Below are positions 11,551 to 22,114 of a DNA stretch of 64,000 bases, in pieces; the stretch's first letter is position 1; every line of letters begins with the position of its first letter. Below the pieces are notes generated by a model, which saw nothing but the letters and a program-made list of their open reading frames with translations, made no database searches and was not told where the DNA came from. The translations under genes and the position numbers were made by a program. Origin of the DNA: Gymnopilus junonius (Eukaryota > Basidiomycota > Agaricomycetes > Agaricales > Galerinaceae); NCBI GenBank assembly GCA_015501075.1, contig JADNYJ010000054.1, forward strand, positions 62,001 through 126,000, written 5' to 3'.

Positions 11551-13075
11551 ATGCCTTATGTTATCCCCGATACCTTGGAATTGGACGCAACCTCAATAGT
11601 TGCACATCCGCAGCTTGGATCACTCTTCATACGGGACTTCAAAACCAAAGTGACACCCAATGAGACGCAGAGGAATACGTTGATTGTCGCAGGGGTGTAC
11701 ATCATTATTATCTTCATTCTATGGTATGTTTTGATTCGGTCTATTTTATTTTGATCTGGTAGGCTGAACGGCTTTTTTTGGTTCGAAGGCATATGCCATA
11801 TTTGCGGGTCATAAGTGAGTTTGTCGTCTTCGATTGGGATGTCGAACCTGACCCTTGATTGGTAGTATACCCATTCAAGTACGCTTTGGTCGCTTCCTTT
11901 CATTGATGATGGACTGACTGTTTCGTTTCGTTAGGCTTCTGACTGTCGGATTCCATGAAGTGAGTTCGCGAAATCGGTGTCCAAAGTTTTGCTAAGCCCT
12001 ACAACCTCTCTCAATCCCTCAGATGAGCCATGCACTCATGGGAGTCCTCACATGTGCTAAAATCCATTCCATCGAGCTTGACCGTAAGTTCAACAGTTCG
12101 ATACACCCATGACCTTCTCTCTAATATGCAACCCATTATTCTCCAACAGCCGACGAAGGGGGAGCCACAAGCATGTCAGGAGGAATACCCTGGCTGACCC
12201 TCCCAGCTGGATACCTTGGTTCTTCATTTATCGGAGCATGCCTAATCGCATGCGGATTCAACACGGATGCGAGCAAAGTCGCGTCTCTAGTCATGGCTGT
12301 ATTTTTCCTCTTTACGCTTTGGTGGGCACGGAGGAATTGGTTGTATGTCACCTGCTTCACTTTATGTTTGTCGTGCGCCCGCTAATCCAGTGGAAGGTCA
12401 TGGTTGCTTATCATTGGCATGTCGGGATTGATCGTTCTGTTCTGGTTTGTAGCTGGAGGAGAAGCACTTCGGTACCTCGTAAGTCAAGGCTTTTTTGTTC
12501 ATTTTGTCGTTAATTTGATGTTGATTGCACTAGGTTTTATTCATCGGCGTCATGTCGTGCATGTATGTCCTCTGGGATGTTGTAGGTCAGTTAAAGTGAT
12601 ATCCCCTCTGATCTTCACTTTTCATTTAACGGTTTAAACCTCATCAGATGATACCGTGGCTCGAAAGGTCAACTCCTCGGATGCATCCGCCTTTGCAGAT
12701 CTCATTGGATGCTGCCCATCTCAAGGCAAGCTTATCCTCTTTCCTTCGCCTCCCTTCATTTCATATCGTTCTTTGACAGTATGGGGCATTGTGTGGCTCA
12801 TCCAAGCCTTCGTCTTCTTCGCACTTGGGGTAATCGTGGGTCTCGTTGCCTTCAAGGTAAATCTGAGCCACCACCCGGCCTTAACCTTGTCCACTTCGTC
12901 CAGTCATCCAAAAAACTGACTCCACGTTCTACAGCAAAATACAGCACAACAAAAAGCAGACGCAGCCCACTTTCTACCCGTACCTGGATCCAAAAGCGGC
13001 GCACTGCCTTTATCGCCAGACTATCTTGTTTGGACAAGCCTGACGATCATGCTGGGTTTTCTAGGACTTGTATAA
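11551..13075 (+). CDS. M50B-like membrane zinc metalloprotease
   Basis: Eleven exons join to 308 residues: 11551-11723, 11789-11814, 11866-11878, 11935-11959, 12023-12083, 12150-12342, 12391-12478, 12534-12585, 12648-12725, 12780-12856 and 12935-13075. The protein has the zinc motif HEMSH (HExxH) in GFHEMSHALMG, then LDPDEGGATSMSGGIPW, LPAGYLGSSFIGACLIACGF, LWWARRNW, several hydrophobic helices and the fungal M50B-like signature RKVNSSDASAFADL. Such proteins are multi-pass membrane proteases of unknown substrate. All phases agree. Exons 2-4 are only 26, 13 and 25 nt, and the intron at 12726-12779 is GC-AG. The first helix follows an N-terminal tail of about 45 residues. Confidence 0.9.
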
Positions 13076-13614
13076 ATGAAAATCCACAATGGATTTCCTT
13101 TTGTAGATTATTGTGCATGGACTGCTGCTTTAGACAAGCCAAGTTGAACATCTGAATATATAACGAAGCACTGATGTATTATTATGACCCTTTTGATAAT
13201 TTCTTGTATGAATTGAATGTTTTTTTTTCGCTCTGGCCGCTTGATCGTCTCCAGTATACTACATAGTTCCTCTAGTCCTTTCCTTTGCACCGGCAGGTCA
13301 ATGGTTGTACATCTTTCAGAGTCTTAATTGCAGCAGGTGGCTCTTCCTTTTAACCGAACTCGGTATCTTGCAGGATTGTTTCACAATCTCGGGCCAGGGA
13401 ACAGTGTATTAGGGGCTACAAGAGAAAGAGGGCTACAAGAGGGCTACACGTTATTTGAAGTCTGGAGGTAGGGACATGGATGTACAAGGGAAAACACAAG
13501 AAAATAAATCAATACCGGACACTTCACTGATGGCAATAATCAGCTCCCGCCAAAGAAAGAGAGAAAAGAAAGTACTTCGAGAAAATGGCAAGGCGTCCGA
13601 GATGAGTCGAACAT
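13076..13614. other. Convergent intergenic region between the M50B-like and Argonaute genes
   Basis: The two genes end toward each other, so the region should contain two 3' UTRs. The plus-strand open frame starting near 13,455 overlaps Argonaute exons antisense and has no recognisable domain. Confidence 0.4.
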
Positions 13615-16600
13615 TCAGAGGAAATACATTGAGGATCGAAGATTTTCATGGACAGGTCGGAAGACTTGGGTCCAGGCACTCATGTCCAGCGTATTGCTCG
13701 AAGAACCACTTGCCACCGATGCACCATCATCAAGTGAGAGTTGCAAGCCGGGTTGTACATGGAATGCGCCACGGGAGCACACCAGCTACGAACAGTCAGC
13801 ATATTTTAGTCATATCAACCGTTGGGTTTGCAGAGGAATGGTGCTCACATCGGCATCTATACGTCAAATGAAAAGTAAATCAATGTGTCTGTCTGGCAAC
13901 GAGTATTAAACTTACAATACACAGGAGCCGGGATAGACACAGAGCGTGTCGCCTTGGCATAGACATGGCAAAGTGTGTACGCCAATTCTTGGATATGTTT
14001 AAGAGACCATGGTTCATTAGCTTTCACGTTGGCGTTCCAGATCTCGTCATGAAGAACTGTATAATGACTAGACCTGCACGCTGAAGTCAAGAAAAAGAGA
14101 TGATAAATCAGATGCTGCTTTAGCCGAGGATAATGTCGTACTCACTGCCCTGGATGGCGGCATGGCTTTGCAGGTAGAAATCCCTCCCAATAGGGTGGGT
14201 GACACCACCGTCGATGAGGGAACCCGGGGGACAATTTCCCGTCCTATCTGCGTCCCTGGAAGAGAAATGAATGTCGGGGGGTGAAATATAACATAAGAAC
14301 TTTCAACTGACCCGGCATTTGCAGGGAAGAAGACGGCATGGTGCCTATGAGGGAAGAGTATTCATCTTCCATCGTTGAAAATCAATAAGGCAAAAACTGA
14401 CCGCTTGCCAACGACGAGATAAGTAAGCTGAGGCTTCGGTCCTTTCGCATTCTTCTCCCATACGCTATCGATGCCCGCTTTCGAATGGATGAATCAGTAA
14501 TATTCAGATATATAAACTCAATCAAAGCACCTCTGATCTCCTGAAGTTCCTTTTGAGCAGTTCGTTCGAATTCTCCTTCCGATAAGCCATCCCTGAAAAA
14601 TATAATGCGTCGGGGACCAAAGCCATTTCTCATCCCAAAGCCATTGATAGCATCGAAGATATATCTCCTTAAATCCAAAATCTCTTCAACCCGTGGAGCC
14701 TGAATACCCGTCAGAGCAGAGTATTTTGTGCCAAAGCGGTCATGAGAATAAACCACGCCGACAACTGATGGTTTTGGAACGCCAGGGCCAGGATGTCCAA
14801 CGTCCGCACCTAATGAGAAAAGGGTGAACACTTTGCAACATAGAAGTTTAGTCTCGGATATATACCAATAATCATGAAGGGCTCCGATATAAGTTGGTCC
14901 ATAATGGTAGACCTACTGCGGAAATTCGCACCACCAAGCCGGGCATTGATCCTGTATTATGGCATTAGCATTAGTTGAACAAAACGGATAAATTAAAGAT
15001 AAAAACTTGAGTGCGATGTTATTCCAATACTGATTGTTGGCCTTGCCAACCTTATTTTGCCTAAGGCATTGTGTATGTATACCTATGAGCGTGTAAATAT
15101 TCGTGAGCTGTATACAGGAGGGTAAACTATACCATAGCAAATATCGCCCCAATACTTCACAGCAGACCGAATATGACCACCATTCGTAGGCAAAATGACG
15201 ATGATAACGAGCTTCGTAATGGCATCTTTGAATGATGGTACAAGTTTTCGCATGATGTCATTCAAGAACTGTTCAGAGAAATTAACTTGCAATGACTTCG
15301 GAAAGAAATATGTTTCTTACCCCATCCACGTTTTGCAACTGAGTACTAATTGAGAAGCAATGAGGGTCAGCTGAAAAAATACCATGATTAGGGTGTTGAT
15401 AATGAATGATGGACTAAGGATAAACTTCACTCTGCATGCCTACGTAAAAAGATAAGAAGATTAACAAAAGCAGGTGTAAGTAAGAAAGTGAGCCAACCAA
15501 GTTCTGTGCAAGAATTCCTCAGCTGATGACCCATATCATTCAGGTGTTGTTCTCTGAATGTACCACTGAAATCGACGATAAACCAATCCTTAAGGGGCAT
15601 CGGTTCAGAGAATCTCTGTCTGAGAACATTCCATCCTCCATTGTTCAGAGGCTATGATTCATATTAGAGAAAGACGTCATCGAAGAAGAGAGGGCATCAT
15701 ACAATCGGGTTATTTGGAGAGCTGAAAATAACGTCTGGTGCCCTGAGCAATCTCGCGTCAACTCCGATCGGATTTGTGTCGACCTGCATTCCGGACTCGA
15801 CGACAAATTCCGAATTTCGATAACCCATAACCTATATAGATCCGGCTCTTACATCAAACAATGCAGGTTAAGCTAGATATACTCACTCCAGCTTTAATCC
15901 TTTTCTGGCGCTCAAACGGCTTCTGCGTCGCGAACTTTACCATGTCACTGGTGTACTCCTCAGGCAGTTTTTTCTTGTAAAGCTGGCCGGGTTCGATTTC
16001 ACAGAGTTCCAGGGGAACAATATCTTGTCGCTCAGCGTTTTTGTTAGTGAGCCTCACACCAATGATGGTGGGATGCTCAATTTTTATTCCGTGAGCCTCA
16101 TAAAAGTGGCGCTGAAAATCGAAAAGTTCATCAATACATGCATGTATTCACGTACAACCTCGAGTCCTACTTACAGCGACTGGTATATCTTGATCGTCCT
16201 TAGAGAACGTATATTCCCCTGCATTTGCAACAAGGCCGTGAATAATCTTCGTCCGTGATCGACCGCTGCCGGTCCGTACTTTGCAGCGCAATTTTTTGAA
16301 ATGCGTTTCCAAAAGTTTGAAATATCTACTTTGTGGACCATTTGGACTCAATTCGAGTTGTGCAACATCTCGGAATCCCAAAATAGACATGGCAATGTTT
16401 ATCATACTGCCACTTCGATAGCTATTCGTGCAATGAGAAATTGCACATGAACTGTCGGTATTCTTAAGGCTTACACTGCGGCTGTACATGTGTCGATGGT
16501 AAGAATCATTTTTCCAGGCGAAGGTCGCACAGACCTAGAATTCACAGCAGTAACCAGGTTACAAGTGCATTTTTAGTTTCAAATAAAAACCCACTGGAAA

Positions 16601-17512
16601 ATACCACGCCAAAGTTCGATTCCAGCTCTTAGGATAGGTTCGTTATTCTGGCTGGTAAAGTAGGCGCGGCCGTTATTGGTATGAATCCTGATAAATAGCT
16701 CTATGAAAGACCCAAATTTTTATAAATAAAACACACATGTTAGGACCTTGTCGGATGACGAGCTGCATAAGATTAGTGGCAACTTGTGCCCTTGTTGTGT
16801 TCTGACGATTTGTGATTAGATCGTAAACGTGACTAGAATAAATTGTAAGTCGACAAGGCCTTCAATAGTCAACAATTTCGACTGACTTGGCATGTATATC
16901 GCCTCCTATAGTCAAGGTCAACTTGATCTGATAAACACCCTTAGCACCAGGACGAATTGCTCCGGTCGTTCCGAGCTGGACAGTGAACTACGCAGCGATG
17001 TCAGCTAGCAGAGAGATAGACGTAACAAAGTCATGAATCGAATCATACGTACAGTCCCATTCCCGTTATTCGCAAGTGGGAGTCTAATTGGGGCATAAGC
17101 GATTGCCCTACCATCATAAATCGCTCTTGGATTGAAAGTCTGAGGAGCGACGGCCGTCTGTAGGTGATGGAACAACTGAATCCTCTTATTGCGTATCTTC
17201 TCTTCCGGCGAGAAAACTGAGAGAGGTCGCGGGCGATAGAGAGTGCACGTCAGGATCACCAAGGACCGAATGAACGAATAGATAGTCAAGAAACTTTACT
17301 GACCAACTGCAAATAAATCAGACAACTAATCGCACAATCATCAAGGGATAAAACGCCCTGCACTTACCATCATACTGATAATATGTCTTGTTGGGCAAAG
17401 TGGTGATTTCGAACGAGTTGGTGAGTAGCCTGATTGGCCTAGGGCCCGGTGCCGGCCCAGGTTGTGGAGGTCCTCCAGGTCCTCTATTTCCTTGATAATG
17501 CGGTCTTGACAT
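13615..17512 (-). CDS. Argonaute (QDE-2-like) protein, about 20 exons
   Basis: RNA-guided silencing protein. Start MSRPHYQGNRGPGGPP at 17512, with a Gly/Pro-rich N-terminus as in many fungal Argonautes. N-domain and linker: RIQLFHHLQTAVAPQTFNP, NLMQLVIRQGPN. PAZ region: IHGLVANAGEYTFSK. Linker 2: MVKFATQKPFERQKRI. MID: KLVIIVILPTNGGHIRSAVK. PIWI: GADVGHPGPG, IIFFRDGLSEGEF, QLTYLVVGKR, SSHYTVLHDE, CHVYAKATRSVSIPAPVY, ending SSMYFL. The PIWI Asp (ADVGHP), Asp (RDG) and His (SHYTVL) are present, so slicer activity is possible. Small exons include 9 nt (15431-15439) and 8 nt (13849-13856). One extra base near the GG at 16498-16499 breaks the frame between MIL and DTCTAAV. The family loads small RNAs made by Dicer. 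Confidence 0.9.
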
Positions 17513-18180
17513 CGCTGGGGATCTGAATTAGCGGGGACTGAAGAGGGGAGGATGACAGTCTGTGGCAAAGTGGCAGATTCTAGAGGCAAGTTACTTATAA
17601 GGTAGACTTTAAATCGGTTAGATAATCAAGATGCGCCGAAGTTTGATCTCGCCCTTGCCTGAAATAAGCTCTCAAGTAAACAGAGGCTTGTTCTCCTCCT
17701 CCTCGATACCCTCCAAGTTGTTTTATTTCATGTCAAGGAAAGGCTTTAGAGGGGATTTGAGCTAATTTTTTTCGTACAAAGTTTCATCGCAAGACTAATA
17801 AGTTACGACAAATCTGGAATAAATGCCAATTTCGGAGATAAGAAGGTTCGGACAGGTTGAACCTTCAACGTTCAACACAGTAAACACAACACTGACAAAT
17901 TCACACCGAGCTATACAAGAAAACAGAGTAAATTGCCATACAATAAAATTACGCGATGAGGATAATACAGAGAGACAGCAACGAGGAAGACATCGATCAT
18001 GGTATGTAATGAAGTCTAGAAGAAAGACCAATGGAGACAGTTCATAAACTCGTATCGTAAAGCACCGGGCAGTGAATAAGCTAACATAGCAGGGAGACGG
18101 ATGATGAAAAAAAAGACGAGAGGGAAGAAGATAAAAATGAACACTATCTATACAATGACGAGGTGAGTTGCGTGAATTGC
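17513..18180. promoter_or_regulatory. Upstream region of Argonaute and 3' flank of EF-3
   Basis: Both neighbours are on the minus strand. The segment carries the EF-3 3' UTR and then the Argonaute promoter. It is AT-rich, with short spurious frames only. Confidence 0.4.
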
Positions 18181-21100
18181 TCAGAGCTCATCATCAGTGA
18201 TCTCCTCGCCCCTCTTTTTACGGGCCATGCGCTCCTTCTTCAGCTTGCGAGCTTCTGCGGAGGTGAGCTTCTTGGTCTTCTTGGTGTCAATCTTGTTACC
18301 CATGGCGTCATACACTTCCTCCTCCTCACCAGCGGCCTTGTCGATGCGAGGTCCAGAGCCTTGGCCCTCAACCCAGTTGTGACCAGAGGCCTCAAGACGA
18401 CCATCACGCATGGCCCAGACTTCCTTGCACAGCGACTCGGAGAAGTCCCGGTTGTGGGTGATGACGAGCACACCACCTTCGAAGACCTTGAGAGCCTCAA
18501 TGAGAGCAGCCAACGATTCACGATCGAGGTAATTGGTAGGCTCATCAAGGCAGACAACGTGGGGACGACGCCAGGTTGCAGCACCGAGGACGATCTTAAC
18601 CTTCTGACCACCAGAAAGACCCCTCATGGTGTTGTGGGAGACGAACTCGGGCTCGAGACCGAAGTCAGCGAAGTGCTTCTCAATTTCCCGACGAACGAGG
18701 GGACGGAGGAGACCGAGACGTTGAGCTTCACGGGTGTCGACTTCAAGAACTTTCTATTAGGATGAAGAGTATGTAAATAACATTATCACGACAGAAAGAA
18801 AGCAAAGCACAAACCTTCTCGAAACCACGCTTGATGAGGTCGTCACGAGGCAACCAGATGTTCTCCGAAGAGCTAAGGCCCTTGAGCGAGACCTCATACT
18901 CGTAGGACTGCTTGAGCTTCTTCCTCGCGACGATCTCGTCGATCAAGCGCTTCTGACCCTCAATGATAATCAAAGATCCATCCTTCATCTTCTGAGCCTC
19001 CTCTTCGGTGATCTGACGGTTGGCCTTCATCATCTCTTCAAGATCCTCACCAGTCTGGTAACGCCAGAGCATGTACTCGAGAGGAGTTTTGTCGAGATGT
19101 TGATCAATATGATGGAAAGCGTGCTGTGCGACGTAACCGATGACCAAGTTGGGATGCTTCCAGACCTCACCTCCCTTGTTGGGCTCCATGTCGCCAATGA
19201 GCAACTTGACGAGGGTGGACTTTCCGGAACCGTTAGGTCCGAGAACAGCGACACGGGAAGAGAGCGACACTTGGAGGGTGATGTCGTAGAGCTGTTGAAC
19301 TGGTTGAGTTGGGTATTGGAAACCAACATTGCGCATCTTGAGCAAAGACTTCTCCTTGGTCTTGACACCTTCAAGAAGAGGGGGATCGGGAAGCTTGAAC
19401 TTGTAGTCCTCAAGAGCCTGGAGACTGTAGTAGGACTTGGCCTCGGGAACTTGTTGAACGAATTTCTCAAGGTTGCCACGGTATCTCCTGAGCTTGAAGC
19501 GGTTCAAGTGAAGGACATCGGTGATGGTGTTGTTAAGGAAGGCCGAGTCGTGAGAGACGATGACTAGAGAAGAAAACATAAGTACAAAATTTCAACGAAA
19601 AATCGCATATACTCACTGGAAGTGCAAGTCTGGAGGCTGGTCAAATAGTTCTCTAACCAAGCGACGTTGACAACGTCCAAATGGTTAGTAGGCTCATCGA
19701 GCAAGAGGATGTCAGCCTTGAAGAGCATAGCACGGGCAAGTGCAAGCTTCATCTTCCAGCCACCAGACAAACTGCCAATAGCATGGGCCTGGCGCTCATC
19801 TGAGAAACCGACGGAGGCAAGGGTCTCAATGATCTCCTCCTTGCTAGCGTTGATGCGCTTGTCGCTGAGGATGAACTCGAGGACAGAGGTGCTCTCCTCG
19901 CTTCCGTCAATGTCGTGCTCGACGTAGAAGGTACGAACTTCATCAGGAGATGGGAAGCCCTCAACCTGGCCGTTGGTGATGGCGCGCATGAGGGTGGACT
20001 TTCCGGTACCGTTCTTACCGCAGAGACCGTAGCGGTGGCCACGCTTAAGAGGAGGGTGGCAGTGTTGAGCAGGATCTTGGCACCGTATGCAAGAGAGAAC
20101 TGGCAGTTGCAAAGGTCTTCACCCTCCTCCTCGTCCTCAGGAACGCTATCATCCTCAGTTCCCTCAGTGGCGGAGCGGACAACCCACTCGCGGGTGATGA
20201 TGACAGGGTCGGGGGTAGAGGCAGCGAAGGCGAGGTAGGGAGCGAGGGTTTCCCACTCAGGAACGTCAAAGTTCTTCAGGTTGACGAGGTTGGCAGCAAG
20301 GGAAGAAGCGTACATGACGTCGACATTGCCGGCAGAGATGGAGCCACCAAGCTTGGTGTAGACGGCAGAGAGAGAATGAGAGAGTTGCTTCTCGTCGGCT
20401 TTGTGGAGAGCAGGAAGGTCGGAACCATCGCTATCGGCGGGAACCTGTCCGACTTGACGAAGGGTAGCAATGGCCCTGCCAACAACACCGCGAGCTTCGG
20501 GATCACCGATCGTGCCCTCAACCTTGATGAGACCAGGAAGGAGCTTGGGAATAAAGGGCCTGACGGTGACATGGGAGTCTACGAGCTTCGCCATGTTGTC
20601 GACGATACTAAAAATAGTAATTAGTTTAAAATTTCACCGCTTACAACGGAAAGATAAACGTACACTGCAACCTTGCGCTTCGTGGCAGTTAACTTCTCAG
20701 ACAGACCGCGAGAAAGAAGAGGAACCATAAGGGAAAGAGTAGGCGAATCTACTTCAGAAACGAAAGTGGTGGCCGAGAGGAGACCAATGGTTCCGGGCAC
20801 CTCTTCGACAGGATTAATAAGAGCCTTAATAAGAGCAGGAATAAAGCGTTCAATGTCCTTGTTGGAGACCAAAGCCGTAGCCTTTGTCAGCGATTCACGA
20901 GCGGCCTTCTTGACATCAGACTTGGTATCCCAAATCGCCTCAGCGAGAACGGGGACGATCTCGGGAGTGAGTCGGGCAGTCTGGACGGGAGCGCTCGCGA
21001 CGAGCTGGTCGAGAGCAACAAGCGAACCAGTCTTGATCTGCCATTTGCCGGCAGTCTGAATTTCGTGAAGGAGAGCAGGAAGAATAAGGGATGCAGCCCA

Positions 21101-21526
21101 AGGGCTCATCTTGGAGATGTACAGGCGAACAGCCTCGACCGCAGCTGTCCTGACAGCGGGCATCTTGTCGGCAAAAGTCTCGAGGAGGGCAGCATAAATG
21201 CCAGAGTCGATGAAGATGGGTTCAAGAGCCTTGACAGCGCCGTTGTTGATGAGCGCAGAGATGGCGCCTGCAGCACCCTCACGGGCAGCAGGAGACTTTT
21301 TGTCAGCGAGAGCCTTGACGACGGCCTCCCCAAATACAACGGAAGTAAGGGCGGAAGGGCCGTTTTTTTGAGCGACAGCAGCCAAAGACTGGGCAGAAGC
21401 TTCGCGGGCAGCCTTGTCTGCAACGAAAAGGCCTGACATATCGAATTGACCTTCAATGGGAGCAACGGCGGCTTTGAGGGAGGCAGGGGAAGGGGTAGCA
21501 GTAGCGGAAGCGGTGGCAGCAGGCAT
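18181..21526 (-). CDS. TEF3: Translation elongation factor 3 (ABC-F ATPase)
   Basis: Fungal-specific ribosome-bound ATPase that helps release deacyl-tRNA from the E site. Exons 20664-21526, 19617-20607, 18815-19563 and 18181-18753. HEAT repeats fill the first third. ABC1 has [20 protein letters not shown] and [14 protein letters not shown]2 has [20 protein letters not shown] and [10 protein letters not shown], with the chromodomain-like insertion between ([10 protein letters not shown]). The tail is Lys/Arg-rich ([16 protein letters not shown]). The start [12 protein letters not shown] was chosen because the upstream in-frame stretch looks like a 5' UTR intron ending TTGCAG. Spliced length is 3,176 nt, one short of 1,059 codons. 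The missing base falls near 20050 before [10 protein letters not shown]. Since EF-3 is essential, a sequencing error is likely. Confidence 0.96.
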
Positions 21527-22114
21527 GTCTAAAATCTGCAAGATGCGAGAAAAAACGTCAGGATCGTCCAAGAAGGACAGGAGGGCCGGACGCACTTTTA
21601 ATGAGGATATAATGGCAGATCTACGTCGTTATCGGCTGGCAAAGGCTGGCAAGAAACAAAGGACGCTCTATATCTCTATGGGGCAAAATGCCTGGAAAAG
21701 CGCATATAGTCAGTAAGTACGAAATCGGAACGAAGGAATATGGGGACGGGACAAACCTCTATGAGGGGAGAAGGAGGAAAGAGGAAAGAAAAGATGGGAG
21801 GTAAAAAAATGCAGAATGACATCCATGCTTATAACCCCCCAGTGCGGAGTTTGAAAAATTGCCACAATTGCAGTGGCTGTGTCACTTTGACTCCAAATCG
21901 GGCCTTAGATCAGCCCGTGACAAAACACGCACAACCAACTTATTCTTCCGCGCTCCTGGGACCTGCAGGGCGGCGCGCGGTTCCAGACGGGGGTACCCCA
22001 TACCCCAGACATGCATAGCATGGAAACCAGTGTTATCGTAAGGAATGCTAACTACTGTGCTGTAAAATAACGAAATATGTCCGTAAAAGCCACGTCGGCG
22101 AATCCAGATCCGCT
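21527..22114. promoter_or_regulatory. EF-3 promoter region / 3' flank of the V-ATPase gene
   Basis: About 590 bases upstream of the highly expressed EF-3 gene. A 5' UTR intron is suggested: a TTCTCGCATCTTGCAG acceptor ends about 10 bases before the chosen ATG. Purine-rich tracts lie near 21,740-21,810. No other gene is seen. Confidence 0.4.

Noticed and set aside
13455..13909. Plus-strand gene of about 138 residues
   Set aside because: It overlaps the last Argonaute exons antisense and has no recognisable domain.
16148..16489. Retained intron explaining the continuous frame across Argonaute exons near 16.4 kb
   Set aside because: Reading through gives non-family residues (SVSLKNTDSSC), whereas splicing plus one removed base gives the canonical DTCTAAVYRSG.
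20673..21436. Plus-strand frames over EF-3
   Set aside because: Antisense shadows of a firmly identified gene with biased codon use.
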